NCBI RefSeq assembly: GCF_003626645.1 | Contig: NZ_RBAM01000009.1 | Span: forward strand, 1-64,000 | Source of the DNA: Streptomyces klenkii | GTDB lineage: Bacteria > Actinomycetota > Actinomycetes > Streptomycetales > Streptomycetaceae | Direction of reading: 5' to 3' | DNA: 64,000 nt | Part shown: one piece after another, positions 50,504 to 59,067 of the stretch | Numbering within the stretch: the stretch's first letter is position 1 | Layout: every line of letters starts with the position of its first letter | The notes under the pieces: generated by a model | Told to the model about the DNA's origin: nothing | The model's database searches: none | The model's input: the letters and a program-made list of their open reading frames with translations, nothing else | Made by a program: the position numbers and the translations under genes

Positions 50504-50600
50504 GGGCGATCGCCCGTACGGGTCGGATCGCCCCTTCCACCAGCACCCTCGGCACCTTCGGCACCTTCAGTGCCTTGAGGTGCGGTACCCCGAGGTCGGC

Positions 50601-50903
50601 TCACCCTTCCGGGTTGGCCTCCAGGCAGGTCAGTTCGATGTCGTCGATGATGGCCTCGTTCGACTGCCCCTTGAGGTGCGCGACGTTCTCGATGCCGACC
50701 GCCATCCACCCCGACACGCTCATGACGAGCACCCGCAGCCCGTCCGTACCGTGCTCGGCGAGCACCCTGTCCGCGACCTTGAGGGCCTCCTCCGGAACCC
50801 GCTCCGCCGGTTCGAGGCCGACGATGGTGCGCATCAGCCCGATGGTGGTGTGCGAGATCTCCGGTGCGATCGCCCGCAGCCTCCGGTCCTCTTCCTCGTC
50901 CAC
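50601..50903 (-). CDS. Conserved hypothetical protein
   Basis: The 100-residue product (MDEEEDRRLRAIAPEISHTT, 'GLMRTIVGLEPAERVPEEALKVADRVLAEHGTDGLRVLVMSVSGWMAVGIENVAHLKG') is helical and acidic with no signal or membrane helix. It lies between two plus-strand genes and has good third-position GC. Function unknown. Confidence 0.6.
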   Translation of the reverse strand: MDEEEDRRLRAIAPEISHTTIGLMRTIVGLEPAERVPEEALKVADRVLAEHGTDGLRVLVMSVSGWMAVGIENVAHLKGQSNEAIIDDIELTCLEANPEG

Positions 50904-51113
50904 GTGTCCTCGATTCTGTCCGTCAGCGGGTCACGTGCAAGCACCCTAGGCGCCCGTGCGCCGGGCCCGCCCCCTCACGCCCGCGGGCGATCCCCGATGT
51001 GGGTGAACCGTGGTCAAGAAGCTCTCAAGTCACCCTTGGATGTGGCAAGAACGCGCTCACAAACGATCGCCGGTCCGGCAGCGTTGTCAGTGCCCGGTGC
51101 CAGGATGCGTGTC

Positions 51114-51530
51114 ATGACTCCTCTCATCACTCCTCTCATCACTCCTCGGCTTCTCACCGACATCGAACGGGCCGTCCGCAGCAGTTGGGACGCCGACACG
51201 TGCACCCCCGAGTACAGGTCGCGGTGGACGCCGGGCAATCCGGCCCGCGACCAGTGCGGGGTGACCGCCCTCGTCCTCAACGACCTGCTGGGCGGCGAGC
51301 TCGTCCGGGGCGAGGTCCTGGTCGGCGGCGTGCGGACCGACTTCCACTGGTGGAACCGCCTGGGGGCGGGGGTGGAGATCGACCTCACCCGCGAGCAGTT
51401 CCGCCCCGAGGAGATCGTCACCGGCGGCGTCGTCATACCGCGCCCGCCGGAGATCAAGCGCCTGCGTGAGGAGTACGAACTGCTGCGCGCCCGGGTGCTG
51501 GAGAAGCTGGCGGGTTCCGCGGCGGCGTAG
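51114..51530 (+). CDS. YunG-like family protein
   Basis: The 138-residue product has the YunG-like pattern 'SSWDADTCTPEYRSRWTPGNPARDQCGVTALVLNDLLGGELVRGEV', 'HWWNRLGAGVEIDLTREQF' (Cys and paired His/Trp positions that suggest a papain-like or NlpC-like fold) and a helical C-terminus. The role is unknown. The N-terminus is MTPLITPLITPRL, encoded by a 12-bp repeat (three copies of ACTCCTCTCATC, the last changed). ATG 51105 would add three residues. Confidence 0.65.
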   Translation: MTPLITPLITPRLLTDIERAVRSSWDADTCTPEYRSRWTPGNPARDQCGVTALVLNDLLGGELVRGEVLVGGVRTDFHWWNRLGAGVEIDLTREQFRPEEIVTGGVVIPRPPEIKRLREEYELLRARVLEKLAGSAAA

Positions 51531-51651
51531 CGGCGGGCCGGAGGGCGCGGACGTGGACGCGGCCCGATCATGGCCGGTTCCGCCCTGTGGCCGCACGGCG
51601 TCCGGCGGGCGAGGCTGATCACGACCGATTCCGTCAGCGAGAGGAGCACTT

Positions 51652-52497
51652 GTGACCGGCCGGAGCACGCCGCGCAGCGGCGAGGACGCGACCCGCGAGT
51701 ACTACGACTCCAGTGACGTCGACGCCTTCTACGACGCGGTCTGGGGCGGCGAGGACATCCACACCGGCATCTACGCCCACCCCGGCGAAGCCGTCGCCGA
51801 CGCCTCCCGCCGCACCGTCGACCGGCTCGCGGACCGCCTCGCGCACCGGCTCGGCCCGGACAGCACCGTCCTCGACCTCGGTTCCGGATACGGCGGCACC
51901 GCCCGCCGCCTGGCCGGGCGCTTCGGCTGCCGCGTCGTCGCCCTCAACCTCAGCGCCGCCCAGAACGAACGGCACCGCGCGGTCAACGCCGCCCGCGGGC
52001 TGGACGGCCTCATCGACGTCGTCACCGGCTCCTTCCACGACGTGCCGTGCCCCGACGGCAGCTTCGACGCCGTGTGCTCCCTGGAGGCCTTCTGCCACAG
52101 CGGCGACCGTCCGCGCGTGCTGAGCGAGGCCGTCCGCGTCCTCAAACCCAAGGGGGCGCTGGCCTTCACCGACATCATGGCCGCCGAGGACGTACCGGCG
52201 GAGGCGCTGCGCCCGGCCGTCTCCCGCCTAGGCGTGGACGCCCTCGCCACCGTCGCGTTCTACCGGGAGCGGCTCGCGGAGCTGGGCCTCGCCGGCACCG
52301 GATTCGACGACCACAGCGGCCAACTGGTCACCCACTACGACCGGCTGACCGGGGAGACGGCGGCGCGCACGGCGGAGCTCGGCGGCCGCATCGGCGCCGC
52401 CTACCTCACCCACCTCAACGAGAACCTGCCCGTATGGGCCGACGCAGCACGCCGCGGGCTGCTGCGCTGGGGCATCCTGCACGGCAGCCGGCCGTAA
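51652..52497 (+). CDS. SAM-dependent methyltransferase, sarcosine/dimethylglycine-methyltransferase-like
   Basis: The 281-residue product starts 'ATREYYDSSDVDAFYDAVWGGEDIHTGIYAHPGEAV', strikingly like SDMT (glycine betaine synthesis). It has motif I 'STVLDLGSGYGGTARRLAG', 'VVALNLSAAQNERHRAVNA', 'DVPCPDGSFDAVCSLEAFCHSGD' and 'AVRVLKPKGALAFTDIMAAEDV'. SDMT makes betaine from sarcosine via dimethylglycine. No glycine-sarcosine methyltransferase partner is within the window, so its substrate may differ. GTG 51652 follows GAGAGGAG. Confidence 0.8.
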   Translation: MTGRSTPRSGEDATREYYDSSDVDAFYDAVWGGEDIHTGIYAHPGEAVADASRRTVDRLADRLAHRLGPDSTVLDLGSGYGGTARRLAGRFGCRVVALNLSAAQNERHRAVNAARGLDGLIDVVTGSFHDVPCPDGSFDAVCSLEAFCHSGDRPRVLSEAVRVLKPKGALAFTDIMAAEDVPAEALRPAVSRLGVDALATVAFYRERLAELGLAGTGFDDHSGQLVTHYDRLTGETAARTAELGGRIGAAYLTHLNENLPVWADAARRGLLRWGILHGSRP

Positions 52498-52608
52498 TCG
52501 TCCGTGATCAACCGGCCACGCTCTGGCTTGATTTGCCGTCTCCCCCTGATCGATACCCGCGAGTAGCGTGCCCCGGCGCGGGGGCCTCTCTGGGAGAAGG
52601 GCGTTGGC

Positions 52609-53415
52609 ATGTTCTATTGCGCGTTCAGGGCCGTGGTGCTCGTGCCGCTGCTGCGGTGGCTCTTCCGGCCGCGGGTCGAGGGCCTGGGCCGGGTGCCGCA
52701 GCACGGCGGGGCCATCGTGGCGGGCAACCACCAGTCGTTCACCGACCAGTTCCTGATGGGGGTGATCCTCCGGCGCCGGATCAGCTTCCTCGCCAAGCAG
52801 GAGTACTTCACCGGCCGGGGCCTGAAGGGCCGCCTGGCCGCGGCCTTCTTCCGCGGCCTCGGGGCGATACCCGTCGACCGCTCCGGCCGGGCCGCCGGCC
52901 AGGCGGCCGTCGACGAAGGCGTGCGCGTGCTCGGCCGCGGCGAGCTCCTCGGCATCTTCCCGGAGGGCACGCGCTCCCACGACGGGCGGATGTACAAGGG
53001 CAAGGTCGGCGTCGCGGAGATGGCGATCCGCTCCGGCGTGCCCGTGGTGCCGTGCGCGATGATCGGCACGTTCGAGGCGCAGCCCGCGGGGCGGCGGCTG
53101 CCCCGCATGGTCCCCGTCACGGTCCGCTTCGGCGAGCCCCTCGACTTCTCGCGCTACGCGGGCATGGAGGATCAGCGGCACATCCTGCGGGCGGTCACGG
53201 ACGAGATCATGTACGCGATCCTCAAGCTTTCCGAGCAGGAGTACGTCGACATGTACGCCGTCGAGGCCAGGGCGCAGCTCGCCGCCCACGGCACGCGGCT
53301 CGCGCCGGTCCCGGACCGTACGCCCGGCGACCCTACGTCTGGCGACCGTACGCCCGGCGACCGCCCGGCCGCCGTCCCGCAGCCGGCCTCCGGAGAAGGA
53401 CGCCACGCGGCGTAG
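52609..53415 (+). CDS. 1-acyl-glycerol-phosphate acyltransferase-like (PlsC family)
   Basis: The 268-residue product has the PlsC motifs 'VAGNHQSFTDQFLMG' (HX4D at 41-46), 'GLGAIPVDRSGRAAGQAAVDEGV' and 'GELLGIFPEGTRSHDGRMYKGKVG' (FPEGTR). It transfers an acyl group to lysophosphatidate or a related acceptor at the membrane; the N-terminus has a weak hydrophobic segment. The C-terminal tail holds a 15-bp repeat (53317-53361) coding RTPGD-type units and is not part of the fold. Confidence 0.88.
   Translation: MFYCAFRAVVLVPLLRWLFRPRVEGLGRVPQHGGAIVAGNHQSFTDQFLMGVILRRRISFLAKQEYFTGRGLKGRLAAAFFRGLGAIPVDRSGRAAGQAAVDEGVRVLGRGELLGIFPEGTRSHDGRMYKGKVGVAEMAIRSGVPVVPCAMIGTFEAQPAGRRLPRMVPVTVRFGEPLDFSRYAGMEDQRHILRAVTDEIMYAILKLSEQEYVDMYAVEARAQLAAHGTRLAPVPDRTPGDPTSGDRTPGDRPAAVPQPASGEGRHAA
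53317..53361. repeat. 15-bp tandem repeat in the PlsC tail
   Basis: Three units (53317, 53332, 53347) of CGTACGCCCGGCGAC, the middle one changed at four positions, encode RTPGD, PTSGD, RTPGD. In-frame gain or loss would change only the disordered tail. Confidence 0.85.
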
Positions 53416-53610
53416 GAGACGCGGGAATCCGGCGGCGGCGGTCCGCAGGGCGCGTGCCACGGAGCGGTTGCGCGGGCGGCTCCCACGGCCGTGACAGCGA
53501 AGTGCCCGACGCTGTGCCCGTGTTCGCACGGCCGTCCGCCGGTTCCCGGAAGGCCGCGGCCGCAAGACCCGCAGGAGCCGCCCGCAGGGCTTCCCGTAGG
53601 CTCCCCGCCC

Positions 53611-54321
53611 ATGAATGACGACGTGCGCAACATCGTGCTGGGCCTGGCCGCCAGCGGGATCAGTGCTGCCGCCGGCTGGTTCGTGAGGACACTGCTGTGG
53701 CGCCGGCAACTCCGCCGAAAGCAGGCGTTCTTCGGCCTCCCGAGCGGCTCGGAATGCCTGCTGGTGGTCAACCAGGACCCCGGCGCGAGCGGCTGGGGCG
53801 TCGCGCGGCACGACGCCTTCGCCCTGCTCGAACTCTCCGCGCTGATCAAGGAGTGCGGCGCGCACACGGACATCGTGGTGCACGACGCGGCCCGCCAGGG
53901 GATCGGTGTGCGCACCGAGTTCTGCGTCGGCGGGCCCGTGTCGAACCGGCGCACCGAGGCCCACCTGCGCTCCCTGCTGCCCGGCGTCGAGGTCAACTCC
54001 GCCAACGGCGGCCCGGACGAAGGAGCGATCACCGTGGGCGGCGAGACGTACCGGGTGGACAAGGGCACGGCCGAGTACGTGCTGCTCGCCCGGCTGACGG
54101 GACCCGGCGGCAGCCGGCCGGTCTTCCTCGCCTCCGGCCAGCGCAGCGTCACCAACCAGGCGGCCATACGGTACCTGGCCCGGAACCACGCCGGACTCGC
54201 CCGCCGCCACGGCATCGACGGCACGTTCTGCCTGCTGCTGAAGGTCGTGAACTCGGACGCGTACGGCCCGGACATGGTGGAGCTGGTCGCCGATGTCACG
54301 GAGGCGGCCACCGCCGGCTGA
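53611..54321 (+). CDS. Membrane-anchored protein of unknown function
   Basis: The 236-residue product begins MNDDVRNIVLGLAASGISAA with 'GWFVRTLLWRRQLRRKQAF', a single N-terminal membrane anchor, followed by a soluble domain ('ECLLVVNQDPGASGWGVARHDAFALLELSALIKECGAHTDIVVHDAARQGIGVRTEFCVGGPVSNRRTEAHLRSLLPGVEV'). The 'GGPVSNRRTEAHLRSLLPG' segment looks like a nucleotide- or ligand-binding turn, but I do not recognise a family. Similar hypotheticals occur in Streptomyces. Function unknown. Confidence 0.65.
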   Translation: MNDDVRNIVLGLAASGISAAAGWFVRTLLWRRQLRRKQAFFGLPSGSECLLVVNQDPGASGWGVARHDAFALLELSALIKECGAHTDIVVHDAARQGIGVRTEFCVGGPVSNRRTEAHLRSLLPGVEVNSANGGPDEGAITVGGETYRVDKGTAEYVLLARLTGPGGSRPVFLASGQRSVTNQAAIRYLARNHAGLARRHGIDGTFCLLLKVVNSDAYGPDMVELVADVTEAATAG

Positions 54322-54348
54322 CCCGGCGGAGCACTGAGTACCCAAGGG

Positions 54349-54403
54349 CGCCGGTCAGTCGCCGGTCAGTCGCTGGTCAGCCGCCGGCCCGTCGTCGGTC
54401 ACT
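54349..54403. repeat. 11-bp tandem repeat, five units
   Basis: Units at 54349, 54360 (both CGCCGGTCAGT), 54371, 54382 and 54393 (diverged). The last one covers the stop codon of the leftward isoaspartyl peptidase gene (54399-54401). The array lies between two convergent genes. Confidence 0.88.
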
Positions 54404-55508
54404 CGTCCGGGAACACCTTCGTGACCACCTTGCCGTCGGTGGTCACGTAGCCGTAGAACATGCCCTCGCTGCTGTACGGGGCGGCGAGCACGCCCCGCGG
54501 GTCGAGCGCGATCACGCCACCCGTGCCGCCCAGGGCGGTCAGCCGCTCGTGCACGACCTCGTGGGCGGCCGAGGCCACGTCCCGGCCGCCGAACTCCATC
54601 AGGTGGGAGATCGTCGCGGTCGCGGCGCCCCGCAGGAACACCTCGCCGTGCCCGGTCGCGCTCGCCGCGACCGTGCCGTTCTTCGCGTACGTGCCCGCGC
54701 CGACGACGGGGGAGTCGCCCACCCGGCCGGCCATCTTGTTCGTCGTCCCGCCCGTGGACGTCGCGGCGGCGAGGTCCCGTCCGCGGTCCACGGCCACGGC
54801 GCCGACCGTGCCCATCGCGGCCTCGCCGACCGCCCCTCCGCCCGCGTCCGCCGGTGTCCGCCCGCCCCTGCTCCGCTCCTTGGCCTTCATCAGGCTGTCC
54901 CAGCGCGCCTGCGTCCAGAAGTAGTCCTGGGTGACGGGCGGCAGTCCGTTGCGCGCGGCGAAGTCGTCGGCGCCCTGGCCGGCCAGCAGCACGTGCGGGG
55001 TCCGCTCCATCACGAGCCGTGCCGCGGAGACGGGATTGCGCACGTGCCGCACGCCGGCGACGGCCCCGGCCGCCAGGTCCGAGCCGCGCATGACCGACGC
55101 GTCCAGCTCGTGCCCCGCGTCCTCGGTGAACACCGCGCCGCGGCCCGCGTTGAACAGCGGATCGTCCTCCAGGCCCCGTACGGCCGCCTCGACCGCCGCC
55201 ACGCTGCCGCCGCCGTCCCGCAGCACCCGCTGCCCGGCGCGCAGGGCGCCGGCCAGCCCGTCGCGGTAGGCCTTCTCCGTACGGGCGTCGGTGTCCTCGC
55301 GCCGCAGCGCCGTCCCGGCGCCGCCGTGCACGGCCAGCACCACCCCGGTCGCCTCCGGCCGGGACGGCGTCCCGCGGCCGGGGCCGACCGCCAGCGACGT
55401 GGTGCCCGCGGGCTCCGCGGACGGCTGCGACAGCGCCGGGAGCGCCGCCACGACCGCCACCAGGGCGGCGAGTACGGGGACGATCCAGAGTCTCGAACGC
55501 ACGCGCAT
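54399..55508 (-). CDS. Secreted isoaspartyl peptidase/L-asparaginase (Ntn hydrolase)
   Basis: The 369-residue product has a signal peptide (MRVRSRLWIVPVLAALVAVV...) and a type 2 asparaginase fold: 'GVVLAVHGGAGTALRRED', 'FNAGRGAVFTEDAGHELDASVM', 'TVGAVAVDRGRDLAAATSTGGTTNKMAGRVGDSPVVGAG' with the autocatalytic Thr at GTVGAVA, and 'GRDVASAAHEVV'. The proenzyme splits before that Thr to form the active N-terminal nucleophile. It would remove isoaspartyl or asparaginyl residues outside the cell, whereas most such enzymes in bacteria are cytoplasmic or periplasmic. Confidence 0.9.
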   Translation of the reverse strand: MRVRSRLWIVPVLAALVAVVAALPALSQPSAEPAGTTSLAVGPGRGTPSRPEATGVVLAVHGGAGTALRREDTDARTEKAYRDGLAGALRAGQRVLRDGGGSVAAVEAAVRGLEDDPLFNAGRGAVFTEDAGHELDASVMRGSDLAAGAVAGVRHVRNPVSAARLVMERTPHVLLAGQGADDFAARNGLPPVTQDYFWTQARWDSLMKAKERSRGGRTPADAGGGAVGEAAMGTVGAVAVDRGRDLAAATSTGGTTNKMAGRVGDSPVVGAGTYAKNGTVAASATGHGEVFLRGAATATISHLMEFGGRDVASAAHEVVHERLTALGGTGGVIALDPRGVLAAPYSSEGMFYGYVTTDGKVVTKVFPDE

Positions 55509-55654
55509 GGGCCCTCTCCTCGCTCGCTCGGTGTCCCGCTCACCTTGCCGAGGAGAGCGCCGCGAGGGAACGGGAACCGGGGAAACGGCCCGGGAACGGC
55601 CGGGAACACCGCCTTGCCGCGGCGCGCGAAGACACCACTACGGGCCGGCGGGGC

Positions 55655-56446
55655 TTACACGGGCTTGCGCGCCTCGATGAGGAAGCGTGACGAGTGGGCG
55701 ACGAAGGGGCCGTCCGCCCGGATGCGCTCGTGCAGTTCCCGCAGGCGCTCGCGGTACTGTTCGACGCTGAAGCCGGGCACCATCCAGATCACCTTCCGCA
55801 GGAAGTAGATCACCGCGCCGACGTCGGAGAACTCCATGCGCAGCGTCTCGGCGCGCAGGTCGACGACGCCGAGCCCCGCGGCCTCCGCCTCCCGCCGCTC
55901 GTCGTCGGGGTGGCGCCTGCGCCGGACCTCCTCCGGCTGCGGCCCCAGGAAGTACTCGACCAGTTCGAAGGCGCTGGCCGGGCCCACGTGCTGCGCGAGG
56001 TACGCGCCGCCGGGCCGCAGCACGCGGGCGATCTCCTCCCACCACACCGTCGCCGGGTGGCGGCTCGTCACGAGGTCGAACGCCTCGTCGGCGAAGGGCA
56101 GCGGCGGCTCGTCGGGATCCGCGACCACGACCGCCCCGAGGGGGTGCAGCAGCTTCGTCGCCTTCGCGACGTTGGGCGGCCAGGACTCCGTGGCCACCAT
56201 CGTGCGGGGCAGCCGGCGCGCGCCGGCGAGGACCTCGCCGCCGCCCGTCTGGACGTCGAGGGCCGCGTCCACGTGGGCGAGGCGCTCGCTCATCGTCCGC
56301 TGATAGCCCCAGGAGGGGCGCTGTTCAGTGGCCCGGCCCTCCAGCCAGGAGAAGTCCCAGCCGGCCACGGGGACGGCCGCGGCCTCCGCGACCAGATCGT
56401 CGAAGCTGCGCTGCGCATCAGGGCTTCCGGATGGCGTATATGACAT
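55655..56446 (-). CDS. Class I SAM-dependent methyltransferase
   Basis: The 263-residue product has 'VDAALDVQTGGGEVLAG' (motif I, D-x-x-x-G-G-G form), 'AVVVADPDEPPLPFADEAFDLVTSRHPATVWWEEIARVLRPGGAYLAQHVG' and a C-terminal cap. This matches a common unnamed methyltransferase family in Actinobacteria. ATG 56446 is used; longer in-frame forms carry no family residues. Substrate unknown. Confidence 0.82.
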   Translation of the reverse strand: MSYTPSGSPDAQRSFDDLVAEAAAVPVAGWDFSWLEGRATEQRPSWGYQRTMSERLAHVDAALDVQTGGGEVLAGARRLPRTMVATESWPPNVAKATKLLHPLGAVVVADPDEPPLPFADEAFDLVTSRHPATVWWEEIARVLRPGGAYLAQHVGPASAFELVEYFLGPQPEEVRRRRHPDDERREAEAAGLGVVDLRAETLRMEFSDVGAVIYFLRKVIWMVPGFSVEQYRERLRELHERIRADGPFVAHSSRFLIEARKPV

Positions 56447-56563
56447 ACCAGAAGTAATACCCCAAAGGGCCCGGACAGCCCGGGGCCGCAAGCGCCCGCG
56501 TTTCGCGCCGCCGCCTGCCGGGCCGGGCCGCCTTCGGCGCCGCCTCCCTCGCGTGAGGACGTC

Positions 56564-58732
56564 CTACGACGACTGGACGTTCGTCTGCGCCTTCCCGTCG
56601 TGGGCGATCCAGTCCGTGAACGCGTCCTTGCCCGTACCGTGCATCCGCGCGCTGCTGAGCCGGTTGTCCAGGCCCATGACGACGACGACCGGATTGCCCT
56701 TGCCGTCCAGCACGAGACCGGGGACCCCGCGGTGCGGGATGCCGTCCTTGCCCCACGGGCCCGGCCGGCCCGAACCGGTGGACAGCCGCACGCGGCCCTT
56801 GCCGTCGTGGTCCGTGAGGACGGTCGTGTTCCCGGCCTGGGCCACGGCGGGCCGGGCGTGGCCGCCGAGCGGCTCGCACTGGGCGGAGACCCGCCAGCCC
56901 TTGTCGTCCCCGAGCCGGTCGGCGACGAGCACGCGGGAGGTGTTCGGCTGGCGCATGGCCATGCGTATGCCGCCGTTGGAGAGCGGGGCGAGGCTCAGCG
57001 GGCCGGTGGCGGTGGGGAGCTTCGTCGGCTCCGTCATTTGCAGCGGGGACCCGGGGCCCTGCGACATCCAGTGGTGCACGGTCTTCGTGTCGGCGGCCAC
57101 GAGGTGGATCCGGCCCTGGCTGTCGACGGCCGCGTCGAGCCCGTCCTCGGCCCGTACCGGCGGGCCGGTCGTGGGGAGCGTCTCCCAGCCGGAGAAGTCC
57201 TTGCCGCCGGAGCCGCTGCGGAAGGCGATCTCGCCCTCGAAGGTGCGGACGAAGACGTGCACCGTGCCGTCCTTGTCCGCGGCGGCGACCGGGTAGCCCA
57301 TCTCCATCGTGCGGGCCGGGTCCTGCTCGGGCGAGTCCAGCGACTCCCAGGGGCCGAAGGCCGGGGTGCCGCCGTTGCTGCCGCTCTGGAGGGCGGTGAC
57401 GACCTCGCGCCGGTGCGGCTGGTCCTTCACGGGCAGCACCGTGCGTATGGAGAACAGCTGGAGGGTGCCGTCGGGGTGGCGCAGCGCCTGTATCTGGCCC
57501 TCCAGCATCGAGCCGCCGACGGAGGTGGGCGTGGACCAGATGCCGCTGCCGGCCTTGGCCTCGGTCCAGCACTGCGCGGCGCCGTCGAGGAGGCCGAACG
57601 CCGCGAGGCGGCCGTCGGGCAGCGGCTGCACCCAGCGCATGGTGCCGGGGGCGCGGTGGCGGCAGTTGCTCGACCAGCCGCGGTACTTGGTGTGCGACGT
57701 GTTGCCGACCTTGCGGTCGCCGCAGCCCGCGTCGTCGCCGCAGTCCTTGCCGTCGGCCCAGCCGTAGGTGTCGAGGAACTTGAGCTTGTGGTCCGTGGTG
57801 GCCTTGTCGAGGTTGCTGGGGAGGTGGGCGACCTCGTAGCCGACGTAGCTGTCCACGGCCGTCGGGCGGGTGTGCTTGCGGCCCCAGTACTCGGCGAGCG
57901 CGGCCTGGGCGAAGAACGCCGACGTGGTGTGGTCCTGGTGGTCGTACTTGGCTATGCCGCGCAGGACGGGCGGGGTGTTCGGGAACTCCGGCGGCTTGGG
58001 CAGGTGCGCCGGGTTCGGGTCCAGGGTGCGGACCACGGTCGGCTGGTAGCGCTCGAAGATCGCGACGAGGGTGTCGATGACCTGCTGGCGGCCGTACTGG
58101 AAGGTGCGCTTGACCGGGCTGCCGGCCGGCAGGAGCGTCGTCAGCTTGGGCGCCGCCCCGAGCCACAGACCGCGCAGGCTCTCCTTGCGGGGGTTGCGCA
58201 GGGTGCGGGCCTCGACCAGCTCCAGGAAGATCAGCTGGACCTGGGGGGCGGCGCGCAGCGTGTGGAGCTCGACCTGGATGCCGGGCAGGAGGGACAGCGG
58301 CTCGACGGTCCAGGGGCTGAGCCAGTCGCCGGTGGCCATCTGGGCCGTCGCCTCGCGGAAGCCGTTGAGCCGGGCGCGGACGAATTCGCCGCGCTTCTCC
58401 GGCAGCCGCTTGTAGCCGCGGGCGTTCGACAACTCGTTGCGGCCGTCGGACTCGCCGCCGGTGAGGCAGACCGTGACGGAGGGGCCGCCGCCGAGGATCG
58501 ACTGCTCCAGCTCCGGGTTCATGAAGTAGAGGGAGTCGTCGGGGTGGGCGATGACGTGCACGAACGACTCGGAGGTCGTGGCCTTCGCGGGCCGCACCGG
58601 GGTGCTCCCGTGCCCGGTCTCCTTCTTCGCGTCGGGCGCGAGCCACTGCCAGGCCCCCACCGCGCCCGTTCCGAGGACGATGCCGCCGCCCGCGACCTGG
58701 AGCACGCGTCGGCGCGGTATGTGCCCTGGCAC
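56564..58732 (-). CDS. Tat-exported PIG-L family deacetylase with C-terminal propeller-like repeats
   Basis: The 722-residue product has a twin-arginine signal (HIPRRRVLQVAGGGIVLGTG), a PIG-L (LmbE-like) zinc deacetylase domain in the first 300 residues ('FVHVIAHPDDSLYFMNPEL' with HPDD, 'VTVCLTGGESDGRNELSNARGYKRL', 'YDHQDHTTSAFFAQAA' with HxxH), and a 400-residue C-terminal region of recurring 'GPWESLDS...GTVHVFVRTFEGEIAFR', 'GRIHLVAADTKTVHHW' units like a PLL/sugar-binding beta-propeller. PIG-L enzymes deacetylate N-acetylglucosamine derivatives. An exported enzyme with a lectin-like end suggests work on a surface or external glycan. Confidence 0.85.
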   Translation of the reverse strand: MPGHIPRRRVLQVAGGGIVLGTGAVGAWQWLAPDAKKETGHGSTPVRPAKATTSESFVHVIAHPDDSLYFMNPELEQSILGGGPSVTVCLTGGESDGRNELSNARGYKRLPEKRGEFVRARLNGFREATAQMATGDWLSPWTVEPLSLLPGIQVELHTLRAAPQVQLIFLELVEARTLRNPRKESLRGLWLGAAPKLTTLLPAGSPVKRTFQYGRQQVIDTLVAIFERYQPTVVRTLDPNPAHLPKPPEFPNTPPVLRGIAKYDHQDHTTSAFFAQAALAEYWGRKHTRPTAVDSYVGYEVAHLPSNLDKATTDHKLKFLDTYGWADGKDCGDDAGCGDRKVGNTSHTKYRGWSSNCRHRAPGTMRWVQPLPDGRLAAFGLLDGAAQCWTEAKAGSGIWSTPTSVGGSMLEGQIQALRHPDGTLQLFSIRTVLPVKDQPHRREVVTALQSGSNGGTPAFGPWESLDSPEQDPARTMEMGYPVAAADKDGTVHVFVRTFEGEIAFRSGSGGKDFSGWETLPTTGPPVRAEDGLDAAVDSQGRIHLVAADTKTVHHWMSQGPGSPLQMTEPTKLPTATGPLSLAPLSNGGIRMAMRQPNTSRVLVADRLGDDKGWRVSAQCEPLGGHARPAVAQAGNTTVLTDHDGKGRVRLSTGSGRPGPWGKDGIPHRGVPGLVLDGKGNPVVVVMGLDNRLSSARMHGTGKDAFTDWIAHDGKAQTNVQSS

Positions 58733-58781
58733 AGGTATTCCCCCAACTCTGCTGCGCGGGACGCGCAGTGGAAAAGCGAAA

Positions 58782-58803
58782 GGGCGATTAGAACTAATCG
58801 CCC
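58782..58803. promoter_or_regulatory. 22-bp perfect palindrome in the PIG-L gene leader
   Basis: GGGCGATTAG (58782-58791) and CTAATCGCCC (58794-58803) are exact complements separated by AA, 50 bp upstream of the start of the leftward PIG-L gene. On the minus strand it is followed by TTTCGCTTTTCC, so it may be a terminator-like attenuator in the leader or a repressor operator. Confidence 0.6.
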
Positions 58804-59021
58804 ATGGATCTTGAGTTCGATCTTATGAAACGCAACCTGCTGTTTCCCCGCTGTTTTGTAACAGCCGTACGTCGGCCGCATGTAGTTTCGTGCGCGGTTA
58901 CGCAACGCGGCCCGCGGGCGCGCGCGGGGGTAACCGAGGGTTGCGCAGCGGTAGCGGAACGGGGCCGGGGGCGGGATCCGGGGCGACGTCCGGAGAGGGA
59001 TTCCGAGGCGGTCCGGGGGGT
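58804..59021. other. Divergent gap without a gene
   Basis: The stretch between the PIG-L gene and the response regulator terminator holds no gene. It includes an AT-richer part (58804-58890) with the likely promoter of the leftward PIG-L gene; the rest is GC-rich with no pattern recognised. Confidence 0.4.
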
Positions 59022-59055
59022 GGATTCCGCCCCCGGGAATCCGGGGGCGGAATCC
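59022..59055. terminator. Perfect 15-bp stem hairpin after the response regulator
   Basis: GGATTCCGCCCCCGG (59022-59036) pairs fully with CCGGGGGCGGAATCC (59041-59055) around GAAT, 12 bp beyond the response regulator stop (leftward transcript). Confidence 0.85.
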
Positions 59056-59067
59056 CGGGGGCGGGGC

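Noticed and set aside
52228..54345. 705-codon minus-strand frame across methyltransferase, PlsC and next gene
   Set aside because: Spans three recognisable plus-strand genes; composition is that of an antisense frame.
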